A stretch of DNA of 64,000 nt from Immersiella caudata (taxonomy: Eukaryota; Ascomycota; Sordariomycetes; Sordariales; Lasiosphaeriaceae), in NCBI GenBank assembly GCA_030512335.1, contig JAULSU010000005.1, positions 3,162,001 to 3,226,000 on the forward strand, read 5' to 3'. A program made the translations under genes and the position numbers. Shown in pieces: positions 11,815-21,493 of this stretch (its first letter is position 1; each line of letters opens with the position of its first letter). The notes below the pieces were generated by a model. It ran no database searches. It saw nothing but the letters and a program-made list of their open reading frames with translations, and was not told the DNA's origin.

Positions 11815-13238
11815 TGGGAGGCCTCGAGGGGCTTACAGTACATGTTTGTCGGGGTTGGTTCTGGGATAGGAGCGATGATTTTGTCATGTTTGATATGTCA
11901 GGGATACCAGGAAGGCGCACCGTTAGGCTTGATGGCGCAGAGGTAGTTTTGCTAGTGTCGCGGATGAGGCCCTCGTGTCAGCTGGCGGGTATTTGGGCTG
12001 GAAATCCGGGTAGTTACGCAGCGCAGAACAAACGAAAACCAGGGATTTCACAGATTGATTATCCCGACTGCATCTGTTTCGCGCAAGACAATAGCCCGTG
12101 TGACGGGTGCGCAATGACGCGGAATCGCGAGCCGCATCGCGTGGCTTGCGTAGGACAAAACCTCTCTAACCACGGCCCTCCCGGTACAAGACGTTTTTTC
12201 TGTCAAATGGTGGTGAGGGCGACGACTGATTGGCAGGTGTGTTGATTCTTTGTCATTCGAGGAAAAGGCACAAGTGCAGTCTCGGAGGGCTTGCAAGGGT
12301 AATATCGGGAATGCCAAGGCTCCGAGCACCGAGAAATCGAGCGGCGCTGAGAGGCTCGATTGCGGTCGTGGCGCGGCCGGCCTGGTCATCTCGATGCAGG
12401 GGGGCCAATCGCGGGTTTGAGAGAGTCCAGATCTTGGTTCCGGTATGGGCGTAACAGCCGAGGAGCGTCATGGGATTATTCGGAGGCTCGCAGCACACTA
12501 GAAAGGGAGGAGGGAGAATGGCAAATAGTGCCCTTTCGTTCGGCGGGACTGCTCGGACCCCGAGGTGCTAGGTGACAGCGGGCGGCTTGGTGAAGTTGGT
12601 TGCTGTGTCGGTAGTAGTGCAGTTCTAGAACCTGGGAGGAGAATCTCGCGTACAAAAACGGTGTGGGTTTTCTTCGTTTTCCCAATCCATCATTCCATCT
12701 TTTTTCTTTGGCTGGAAGGCAAGGCGCAAGGCGAGTGGAGACTGACAGACAAAAGGCGAAGAAATTTCTCTTTCATCTCATCTCATCCGAGCGAAGCATC
12801 GTCTGAAGGTTGCGTGAGGTCGGAGTGAGGCTCATCAGGCGCTCCCATCCGTCATAATCTCTACTTAACTCAACAGGCCGTTCTTCGTCGCGCCGCCGAC
12901 ATCATCGCCGTTTTATCGGATTTCTTTACCATTGGGTACCGATATTTTTGTTTGGACGCCTCTCTCTCTCTCCACTTGCGACGAACGCATCGAACGGTTT
13001 TCCGTCGCGACAAACGCGCATCCGAACACAGCGCTAAAAATTTTAAACGGGCATCGGGCCCGTTGTTGCGACTCCCTAGTCTGCTCGAGGTCGCATCAAC
13101 AATACAGACTCTGCCATCTCTTTTTGGACCGCCCTCAGCATCACGATTCCGGGTTTTGGGGCGCATACATCAACAAATCCCGGGACCGTCATCACCTCAC
13201 ATCCGCCAAGCATCCTGCCCTACCACAACGCCACAACC
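11815..13238. other. Intergenic region and long leader of the MFS pump
   Basis: No supported gene. The last few hundred bases before 13239 contain several pyrimidine-rich stretches consistent with a promoter and long 5' leader. The small open frames here lack recognisable features. Confidence 0.45.
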
Positions 13239-15252
13239 ATGTCGGCGGAAACCAAACCGCCAGCGGCGCCGCCCGCCGACCCACCTGCCGATACCAACGC
13301 CGAAAAGCGCCTCTCCTCCTCCAAAGACTCCTCCATTCTCCCGGCCCCGACCTCCGCACCCACCGCCCCGGACCAGGAACCCACGAAAGAACCACTCACC
13401 CCCCCTAAACCCCCCTCTCCCACCCCCTCCTCCCAAGACTACGAAAGCTACCCGCACGGTCTCCCACTTATCCTCCTCATTGCATCGATCTGCTTCGCCG
13501 TCTTCCTCGTCGCGCTGGACCAAACCATTATCGCCCCCGCATTAGGGGCCATCACGGGCGAGTTCTCCTCCGTCAAAGACATCGGCTGGTATGGCGCCGC
13601 CTACCTCCTCTCCACCACCGCGCTGCAGCCCCTTTACGGCTCGCTGTACCGCATGTTCTCGGTCAAATGGACCTACCTCACCGCCATCTTCATCTTCGAG
13701 CTCGGCTCCCTCGTCTGCGCGCTTGCGCCGACGAGCAACGCCTTCATCGTGGGCAGAGCCATCGCGGGTATGGGTACGGCGGGTCTCTTCTCGGGTAGTG
13801 TGGTGATCTTCAGCTATACTCTTCCCTTGAGGAAGAGACCGGCGGCTTTTGGGCTGATTGGTGGCATGTGGGGGATTGCCTCGGTCGCGGGGCCGTTGCT
13901 CGGAGGCGCGTTTACCGACCATGTTACATGGAGGTGGTGCTTCTACATAAAGTAAGATCTTCCCTTTCCGCCATGTGGCTCCTATTGTGGTTATGTATGG
14001 CTTTATTGGATGTCTTGAGAGCGTGGCGCGAGCACGCCTGAGACATCGCGTTGCCTAGAAAGCGCCTTCAAGAGAAATAACTGACGGATATTTACCATAG
14101 TTTACCTATCGGAGGAGCGGCCATGGTAGCCATCTTTTTGTTCTTGAAGGTTGAGCGGGATGATAATCCTGAGGGGCAGACGTGGTACGCAAGGGTGCTG
14201 AGCTTGGATTTGCTGGGGACGGGGATTTTGATCCCGGCAGTGATCAGTCTGCTGTTGGCGCTGCAGTGGGGAGGGACCGAGTTTGCCTGGAACAGCAGTC
14301 AGATTATTGGGCTGTTTGTGGGTGCAGGTCTGATGGGAGCGGTGTTTGTGGCCATCCAGATTTGGAAGGGCGACAAGGGGACGCTTCCGCCGAGGTTGTT
14401 CAAGAACCGAAATGTGTTGTTGGCGATGATGTTTGCGTTTTGTTTTGGGTCGGCCTTCTTTCCATTGGTTTACTACCTCTGTGAGTATCCCTCAACCCCC
14501 CCCTTGCCCAAGATGGAGATCGCTGACTTGAAGTAGCCTTGTACTTCCAGGCCATCCAAGGGGACAGTGCCGTCCAGGCCGGTATCAAGCTGCTCCCGCT
14601 GCTGATCTCGGTCGTCATCACCTCCGTCGCCACCGGAGGCCTGATCACCGTCGTCGGGTACTACAACCCCTTCATCCTGCCTTCCATGGTCCTCTTCACC
14701 GTGGGATGCGGCATGATCACCACCCTCTCCCTCACCAGCCCTCTCCGCGAGTGGTTCGGCTACCAAGTTATCACGGGTCTCGGTATCGGTGTCGGCTTCC
14801 AGACAGGTGTGCTTGTTGTCCAAAATACCATGGCACTCGACTGGATCCCGGTCGCCACGGCCTGCGTGCAATTTTTCCAGAGTCTCGGTGGCGCGATATT
14901 CATCGCCGTCGCTCAAGCTCTCTTCCAAAACGGCCTCACCGACGCCATCAACCGCGACGCTCCGGGCGTTCCGGCGCAAATCTTCATCAACAGCGGGGCA
15001 TCGCAGGTGAGGCAGATTTTGGAACAGCTCGGGATGACGCAGTTCACCGACCAGGTGCTCGGCGCGTATCTTGAGGGGTTGCGGAATACGTATTACGTGT
15101 CTCTTGCACTGGCGGGAACTGGATTCTTCGTGGTGTGCGGGCTGTCGTGGAAGAAGATCAAGAAGCACGGGAATGTGACGGGGGAGTCGGACAAGGAGGA
15201 CGACCCCGAGAAGGGAGCTGCTGCTGAAGAGGTTAAGAAGTCGGAGTCGTGA
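13239..15252 (+). CDS. DHA2-family (14-TM) MFS multidrug/toxin efflux pump
   Basis: Exons 13239-13951, 14101-14480 and 14537-15252 give 602 residues. After a Pro/Ala/Ser-rich cytoplasmic N-terminus (about 1-65) comes a typical 14-helix transporter. It has LDQTIIAPALGAITGEF in TM1, GSLYRMFSVKWTY as the motif A-like loop, GRAIAGMGTAGLFSGS, and the motif C region GLIGGMWGIASVAGPLLGGAFTDHVTWRWCFYINLPIGG, which spans the first intron. The C-terminal tail is charged (EDDPEKGAAAEE). Proteins of this group export antifungals or secondary metabolites (AflT/TOXA-like). No biosynthetic genes lie next to it, so it is more likely a general efflux pump than part of a metabolite cluster. Confidence 0.92.
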
Positions 15253-15998
15253 ATCTTGTATGAGGGGGGATAATGTTGGATCGAGTTTCTGGGGGCCGAG
15301 GATGCCGAACGTTGGGTATCGACTCCACTCTAGTCGTAGTGTCCTGTATGTATTAGTGTATCTTGTAAATAGGCAGCATAAGACGTTGTGTGGTAGAATT
15401 AGCGGGTAATATTTAAAGTAATAAGGGGCTTTGAGGCTCTGTGGAAGTGTTTGGTTCTGAGGCGATATCTATATCTGGATGTGATGTGAGCGGATGATTA
15501 CCCGGATTCGAGACGATGTTTGTAGGCTTGGCTTGCCCCTCACTCCCGACCACGAAAGGAGTATATGGGAGCAGTCAACTTGGAAAGTTGAAGAATGGAG
15601 AGCACGTTGCGTGCCATTCAATCTGGGCATCATAACCGGCGAGTCCCTTCCTTTGCTTCATCCCATCGCCCCTGACATGAAACCAGCAAAGCTCGAGCAG
15701 ACGGGGATATAACCAAGGTAACAGCCCATTCCCCAGAGCCAGAATAGATTCCCCAACCCACCAACTCACACCCCATTTCCAAACAAACATCTCAGCAGTC
15801 GCCAAAATCTCTATCACTGAAGCCTCAACTCTGTTCTTCTTCACCTCTTGTGAGCGGGAGAGTGTCAGGCATTGGGACCAAATCAGTGCAAGACAAACTC
15901 CAACTTAGCTGGCGCCGAAAAAAAAAAAAAAAAAAAAAAGAAAAAGAAAAAAAAAAGTCAACAACACATGCAAATGAGCAAAAACCATTGCAAGGTGT
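15253..15998. other. Intergenic region with long A-rich tract
   Basis: The first few hundred bases are the probable 3' untranslated region of the pump. An A-homopolymer followed by AAG/AAAAG interruptions spans about 15919-15957. It lies just past the T-rich end of the tRNA-like unit on the minus strand, so it could be the decayed poly(T)/poly(A) end of a retroposed sequence. No gene seen. Confidence 0.45.
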
Positions 15999-16110
15999 AA
16001 AAAAGATAGCAATCGCCGGGAATTGAGCCCGACGTGGGGGTCGAACCCACAACCTTGTTGCCCAGTTTTGGGTTCCACTTGTACTCGGTACGGAGCCTGC
16101 AGCAGCGCAC
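15999..16110 (-). pseudogene. tRNA-derived sequence (3' half like tRNA-Lys, body degenerate)
   Basis: On the minus strand a perfect T-arm is present (GTGGG TTCGACC CCCAC). It is followed by acceptor-like GTCGGGCTC and then AATTCCCGGC and a TTTTTT run, which would act as a Pol III terminator. The same T-arm-to-flank context (ACGTCGGGCTCAATTCCCGG) recurs at the broken tRNA-Lys near 53786-53802. The 5' part contains a D-arm-like GTGACGCAGTGCGC but does not fold into a normal anticodon arm or pair with the acceptor end. I therefore call it a tRNA relic or chimera. A tRNA-derived SINE head is a possible alternative. Confidence 0.5.
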
Positions 16111-16153
16111 TGCGTCACCGCAACCAGGGGCGGTGTGATCCGTGCGGAGTAAG

Positions 16154-16198
16154 TTTGAACATCCGAAATCATGGACACTCACTTTGGTCTCCACTGTA
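16154..16198 (+). repeat. Left copy of an imperfect ~45-bp direct repeat flanking the NLR block
   Basis: The run starting TTTGAACATCCGAAATCATG and continuing GACACTCACTTTGGTCTCC is matched at 21449-21492 by TTTGAACATTGAAATCATGG followed by ACACTCATTTCGGCCTCTG. Most differences are transitions. The two copies are in the same orientation, about 5.3 kb apart. Confidence 0.7.
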
Positions 16199-16722
16199 TG
16201 AACGATATTTCGACCCTCAGGTTCTTTCCCTTAAGGAGAAGATGGCTCCAGGCCATCAGTTGACCCTCGACCACCTCCCAGTCAATGTCTAGCTCGTCGA
16301 AGCGCTTCGTCAAATCTCGCTGTGACTGGTCGGTTACTGATATAATAATGTTCGTCTCGTCCGTTTCGTAGCACTTGTTTCGCGGCGTTTTCTTCAACAA
16401 AAGCTGCTGTAGCTTCGGCTTCAAAGTCTGGTTCCAAAACGCGCCCGGCGCCAGCACGAAGTTCTGCTCTGTATCATTTGTAAGCTTAGATAGTCTTCAT
16501 TTCTTCAATTACATTTTCCACTCGATGGGGTAATGAATGCGTGTGGGCGGGGCTTCGTCATATGGTAGGCTAGGGCTCTAGTCGGTCAGCTAGAGCAGTG
16601 GGAGTACCAGTCTCTGTCAGGCCCGGACTCGCGCTGTGGCTGTCATGGGCGAGTTCAGGGGTGCGGTAGTCGAGATCCTGCTCGTTGTTCCACTGGCTGA
16701 TATCGAAGTTGGGGTCAGACAT
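16179..16722 (-). pseudogene. Truncated gene of a conserved fungal family of unknown function
   Basis: A start at 16722 (MSDPNFDISQWNNEQDLDY) reads to a stop at 16570. A second coding block, entered through an acceptor ACAG just above 16468, runs to 16179. It contains IIISVTDQSQRDLTKRFDEL, then DIDWEVVEGQL and AWSHLLLKGKNLRVEISF. Exon 1 must be spliced somewhere before 16570, but I could not fix the donor. From memory, this block resembles the N-terminal part of a larger uncharacterised ascomycete protein whose homologues continue well past the SF motif. Here the frame stops eight codons later, exactly where the left direct repeat begins. I infer a gene cut by a rearrangement. Function unknown. 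Confidence 0.5.
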
Positions 16723-17181
16723 TATGGCAACTCCTCATTGTAGGGAAGTCGAATCTGGCGCCGACCATGACTCGAAAGAGCCCAGGGCCGACCGTCAGCC
16801 CTTTATGTCAGGGTGCCGAGAAAACGGACGCCCATGCTCATTGCCGGAGAATGCGTTTCGATTGCGGATCCCCAACCCTTTGTAGCTGCTGCTGCTTTCC
16901 CTACTCCTAGCAGCAGGATTGCAAGGTGCCGCAGTAACGACCGCCGATTGCCCTCATCTACGCCGCTCCCACCTTCCTATCCTCGAATCCGATCATCAGT
17001 TCCTGAGCCACAGGCCGCAGCCTCTGCGAGTCGCCTCACGCTCATGGAGCAAAGTCACTTGGCGGGGTTTTGGGAGCTCTCTCCAGCATGGGAAGGTTTA
17101 CACTAGAAATAAGAGTTCCCGCCAGCAACATGGCAAGAAAAACACTTCTGATAATAAAATAGAACAGTACTGAGCGGTCAA
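16723..17181. other. Intergenic region
   Basis: No supported gene. It lies between the start of the truncated gene and the 3' end of the HeLo-like effector. Confidence 0.4.
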
Positions 17182-18055
17182 CTACTTTTTGCCAAATGTG
17201 ATCCCACTGATTGCCCCATAGCTCACTCCAATCTGCATGCCTTCGTTCTCGGCCCCGAAGTTGTTGACCACCTGAGCCTGGTCCTTCCGAGCATTCGCGG
17301 CTGCGGCTTGGATGCTTGAAAGCAGTTCTTCTAGCAACTTGCGCGATTCACCCAGAACAATCTGTTCGACTGCCACCTGGCTGATCGCACTTGCTCGGTC
17401 GGTTTCCGTCTCATCCTCCTCTTGCTTCGCCATACAGAGTGGACCTAGCTTGGCATTGACCTCGGCCAGTTGTTTGTCTGTCGCAGTGATGGAGTCTGCA
17501 ATTTCGGCCTCTCTCTGGCATACCATCGCCATTATCTCTCCGGTTACTTGTGTCTGTTGAAGAGAGCTATGCCTTTTTATTGTTTGAATTTGCCTACGGA
17601 AGAGCAAGAACACAATATCTGACTCACAAGGTCGCGATGCTGACAACTGACGTGAGAGTGAGCTTGTAGTGCTGGAGCTGCTCCGACATGGACTTCACAT
17701 AGCCTTGTTTGATGAAGCCGACCATTGCGCGATCTCGTAACGAGAGTTTCCCATCTTCGCTGTGCCGGGTCCAGCGGCCGAGAGCAGTCCTGAACCTGTC
17801 GCAGGACTCTTTGCATGAGATGGTCGCGGCTTTCGACTGGCTGATCACAGTCTCGCCGAGCAACTTCCACTGCGGCTCGGATACTGCTTGTAGGGAGGCA
17901 AGAGCCTGATCCACAGAGAGCAGGTCCCTCTTGAGCGATGCGAGAGTTTCGGGCGCGTCGACAATTTTCTGAAGGTCTCCAAACAGAAGGTGTATACAGT
18001 GTGCTGCTGGGGCGGCAATACCCACGACCGCAGCTGTAATGCTCAAGGGGTCCAT
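17182..18055 (-). CDS. HELLP-type HeLo-like cell-death effector with C-terminal amyloid motif
   Basis: Exons 18055-17628 and 17572-17182 give about 272 residues. The N-terminus MDPLSITAAVVGIAAPAAHC forms a hydrophobic, Gly/Ala-rich helix. It is followed by LQKIVDAPETLASLKRDLLS, WRTRHSEDGKLS-like and GFIKQGYVKSMSEQLQ segments, typical of the HeLo-like N-terminal domain of fungal STAND-associated proteins (Helo_like_N). The second half is a helical, Glu/Lys-rich linker. The last ~25 residues carry FGAENEGMQIGVSYGAIS and end GITFGKK: an RHIM-like/PP-type prion-forming motif with the core MQIG. In this family the domain inserts in membranes and kills the cell when the C-terminal motif is converted to amyloid. 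I chose the start at 18055 because the family begins MDPLS; an upstream in-frame Met lies at 18109. The acceptor of the intron (AAAAG|GCAT) was chosen to match the family and could be six bases further in. Confidence 0.87.
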
Positions 18056-18266
18056 TCTGACGGTTGTGGTAAGTGGAGAGGGCATCCCCAAACTGGCAAT
18101 TGCTGCCAAACGGGTTTCTGAGGCTGAGCCGTTAGGTCATGTGCGAAACAGGCAGCCGTTGGGCAGCAAATCTTCAGCCCCACCATGGCAACTTTATATA
18201 GCAATACCTCACTGACAGCTTGCCATTCGACTGGATGGTATGGTAGCAAAAAGCCCAGACGCTAGG
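18056..18266. promoter_or_regulatory. Short shared divergent promoter of the effector-NLR pair
   Basis: Only about 185-210 bp separate the two start codons. A TATA-like CTTTATATAGC sits at about 18192-18202, roughly 40-65 bases before the candidate receptor starts. Such a short divergent spacer would couple expression of sensor and effector. The transcription starts themselves are not visible. Confidence 0.5.
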
Positions 18267-21238
18267 ATGTCGTCGTCAATGCAGCCCGTATCATTCGGAT
18301 CCCAGAACCAGGGTGTCGAGGTAGGGTTGAATTATGGGTCGATCACAACGGAAGTCCATCTGCCGCCAGGTGAGATTGCCGCGGCTCTAGCCAAAGGGAT
18401 GCCCCGCTAACCTTCTCAGAACGACCAGAAACCCCGCCGCAACCGTTCGCGACCATCCCCTTCTCCCGCGACCCCGATTTCGTCGACCGCGGAGACATTC
18501 TCGAGCAAATCGATCGACGATGTTCCGAGCCCGCCGCCCGTATTGCCCTCGTCGGCCTGGGCGGGGTTGGCAAGTCGCAGTTGGCCATCGAGTTCGCTCA
18601 CCGGATTGCCGCGGGGCAGCCTGACACATGGGTATTCTGGGTCCACGCCGGCGCGCAGGCGCGCGTTGAACAGGATTTCAGGACGATTGCCGACGCCGTC
18701 AAGCTGCCTGGTCGGAACCAGCCTAAAGCCGATATCCCACAGCTTGTGTACAGCTGGCTGTCCAGCGAACGGAACGGTAGATGGATGATGATCCTCGACA
18801 GTGCTGACGACCACAATGTGTTCTACAACATGAATAGCACCCATGACACGACTAGTGGCGACGAGCGGGTCAGACAGCCATTTGCGACATATCTACCACA
18901 GAGCCGAAACGGATCGATTCTTATCACCACACGCAGCAGCGATCTGGCTTTCAGGCTAACGGGCCGCTACTCGAACAAGATTGAAATCGGGCCGATGACG
19001 CAGACGGATGCCCTTACGCTGCTGGAGAAGAAGCTGAGATCACCCGCAGATTTAAATGTAGCGGCCGACCTCGTACAGGCGCTCGACCTCGTTCCGCTAG
19101 CCATCAGCCAGGCTGCGGCATACATACAGGCAAGGGCGCCGCGCAGCTCACCAGAGAAGTACTTAGCCAAGTTCCGGGAAAACGAACGTACCAGAGCCCG
19201 GCTTTTAGGGTACGATGGCGGCGACCTGCGACGGGACGGAGGCGCGTCAAACGCGATTCTCACGACATGGCAGATATCTTTTGAGCACATCCGGTTCAAG
19301 CGGCCCTCGGCGGCGGATCTCCTATCGCTTATGAGCTTTTTCGACCGACAGGGTATCCCAGGGTGGGTTCTAAAGCCTTCCAGAACCACCAGCACAGCTC
19401 GAGCGGGAGATCTAGACAAGGCCGGAGACAGGGAGTCTGACGACAGCGGTAGCACTACCGATGATGATGTGGATGATAGCATATATGCAGGCGGCGATGT
19501 AGACGACAGATTTGAAGATGATGTGGCTATGTTAAGGGACTACTGCCTTGTCAGTACAGACGAAACAGGGGACAAGTTTGAGATGCACGGACTTGTGCAG
19601 TTGTCGACGAGGAAGTGGCTCGAAATGTCTAAGCAGCAAGAGTCGTTCAAACAGCAATTCATCAAGCAAATGGCAGCCTCGTTCCCAACAGGGGAGTACG
19701 ACAACTGGGCGACGTGTCGGGGTCTCTTTGCACATGTTCAAGTGGCACTGGGTTACCGACCTAGCGAAGATGTGGCTGAAACATGGGCGAAGCTTTTACA
19801 TAACGGGGGATGGTATGCATGGTCGCAAGGGAGATATGAGGTTGCGCAGCAGATGGTGGGCAAAGCAATGAAGGTTCGCGAGAAGAGGCTGGGAAAGGAG
19901 GATCTGGCGACTCTAGCAAGCACATCAGTATTTGCTTTAGTCCAAAGGGATCGAGGCCGGTGGTCAGATGCTGAGAGGCTAGAGGTGCAGGTGATGGAGA
20001 CTCGCAAGGCCAAGCTCGGGGCCGATCACCTAGATACGCTGATAAGTATGGGTAACTTAGCGTTGACACTTTGGAGCCAGGGCCGGTGGTCAGAGGCTGA
20101 GAAGCTAGGGGTGCAGGTGATGGAGACTCGCAAGGCCAAGCTCGGGGCCAATCACCCAGATACGCTGATGAGTATGGGTAACTTAGCGTTGACACTTCGG
20201 AGCCAGGGCCGGTGGTCAGAGGCTGAGAAGCTAGCGGTGCAGGTGATGGAGGCTCTTAAGGCTAAGCTCGGGGCCGATCACCCAGATACGCTGATAAGTA
20301 TGGGTAACTTAGCGTCGATACTTTGGGACCAGGGCCGGTGGTCAGATGCTGAGAAGCTAGAGGTGCAGGTGATTGAGGCTCGTAAGGCTAAGCTCGGGGC
20401 TGATCACCCAGATACGCTGATGAGTATGGGTAACTTAGTGTTAACACTTTGGAACCAGGGCCGGTGGTCAGAGGCTGGGAAGCTAGCGGTGCAGGTGATG
20501 GAGACTCGTAAGGCTAAGCTCGGGGCCGATCACCCAGATACGCTGATAAGTATGGGTAACTTAGCGTCGACACTTCGGAGCCAGGGCCGGTGGTCAGAGG
20601 CTGAGAAGCTAGGGGTGCAGGTGATGGAGGCTCGTAAGGCTAAGCTCGGGGCTGATCACCCAGATACGCTGATGAGTATGGGTAACTTAGCGTCGACACT
20701 TCAGAGCCAGGGCCGGTGGTCAGAGGCTGAGAAGCTAGCGGTGCAGGTGATGGAGGCTTATAAGGCTAAGCTCGGGGCCGATCACCCAGATACGCTGATA
20801 AGTATGGGTAACTTAGCGTTGACATTTCGGAGCCAGGGCCGGTGGTCAGAGGCTGAGAAGCTAGCGGTGCAGGTGATGGAGGCTCATAAGGCCAAGCTCG
20901 GGGCCGATCACCCAGATACGCTGATAAGTATGGGTAACTTAGCGTTGACACTTCGGAGCCAGGGCCGGTGGTCAGAGGCTGAGAAGCTAGGGGTGCAGGT
21001 GATGGAGGCTCATAAGGCCAAGCTCGGGGCCGATCACCCAGATACGCTGACGAGTATAAACAACCTTGCTTTGATTTGGAAAAGTCAGGATCGGTATCAA
21101 GAAGCTTTGGCCTTGATGGAGGACTGTGCCCAGGCTCGGCAGCGGGTAATTGGTAGGAATCATCCAGACACAATGAGGTCTTTGGCCGCTGTGGAGCAAT
21201 GGAGGAGCGAGGGCGTTTGTAGTTCTCAATCTGGTTAA
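18267..21238 (+). CDS. NB-ARC/TPR STAND receptor (NLR) with N-terminal amyloid motif, PNT1-like
   Basis: Exons 18267-18369 and 18420-21238 (50-bp intron with GCTAAC branch) give 973 residues. An in-frame Met at 18240 would add nine. The first exon encodes a short motif (residues about 9-26), FGSQNQGVEVGLNYGSIT, equivalent to the C-terminus of the divergent effector. The NB-ARC ATPase follows: Walker A GLGGVGKS (80-87), Walker B MMILD (157-161), sensor TTR (204-206), VPLA in place of GLPL (259-262), and MHG in place of MHD (423-425). An acidic insertion (about 363-400, DDSGSTTDDDVDD) sits within the winged-helix region. Residues 567-902 are eight near-identical 42-residue TPR units, preceded and followed by degenerate ones. 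Fungal NLRs of this design sense non-self through the repeats, oligomerise, and seed amyloid folding in a partner effector. Confidence 0.92.
20015..21022 (+). repeat. Eight tandem 126-bp TPR-coding repeats
   Basis: The unit is exactly 126 bp (42 residues, LGADHPDTL...QGRWSEAEKL...KAK) repeated eight times without any indel, then a degenerate ninth unit from 21023. Variation is concentrated at a few unit positions: 10 (Ile/Met), 16-21, 32 (Ala/Gly/Glu), 38 and 39 (Arg/Leu/Tyr/His). Near identity at the DNA level indicates recent unit exchange. Confidence 0.95.
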
Positions 21239-21448
21239 AGCGCAGGATATGCAATTGACCAGTTATATTTGTTACATCTGCTCAATTCTGTTTAGCTTTG
21301 TTCCTAGTCAGCCAGCCCCTGGGTCAAGGCGGCCTATGCTTTTGGTTTTGGACACCGCAGCAGGTTCCGGCTCAGCGCCTGTGCAAAGTGTCGGAAAAGC
21401 GCACTGTATGAGTCACCGTGAGCTACAAAACTGGCCCTTCTGAGAGCA

Positions 21449-21492
21449 TTTGAACATTGAAATCATGGACACTCATTTCGGCCTCTGCTGTA
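21449..21492 (+). repeat. Right copy of the ~45-bp direct repeat flanking the NLR block
   Basis: This matches 16154-16198, with mostly transitional differences and a one-base gap. It starts about 210 bp beyond the NLR stop codon and runs directly into the 74-bp tandem repeats. Confidence 0.7.
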
Positions 21493-21493
21493 G

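Noticed and set aside
13239..15252. Secondary-metabolite cluster around the DHA2 pump
   Set aside because: No polyketide synthase, NRPS, terpene or tailoring gene lies on either side; neighbours are Rxt2 and the NLR island.
18056..18109. Longer start for the HeLo-like effector (Met at 18109)
   Set aside because: The family begins MDPLS at the hydrophobic helix. The extension would use up part of the short divergent promoter.
20015..21022. Regular repeats that could be taken for a CRISPR-like array
   Set aside because: The unit is 126 bp, in frame, encodes TPR helices, and has no short-repeat/unique-spacer structure. The genome is eukaryotic.
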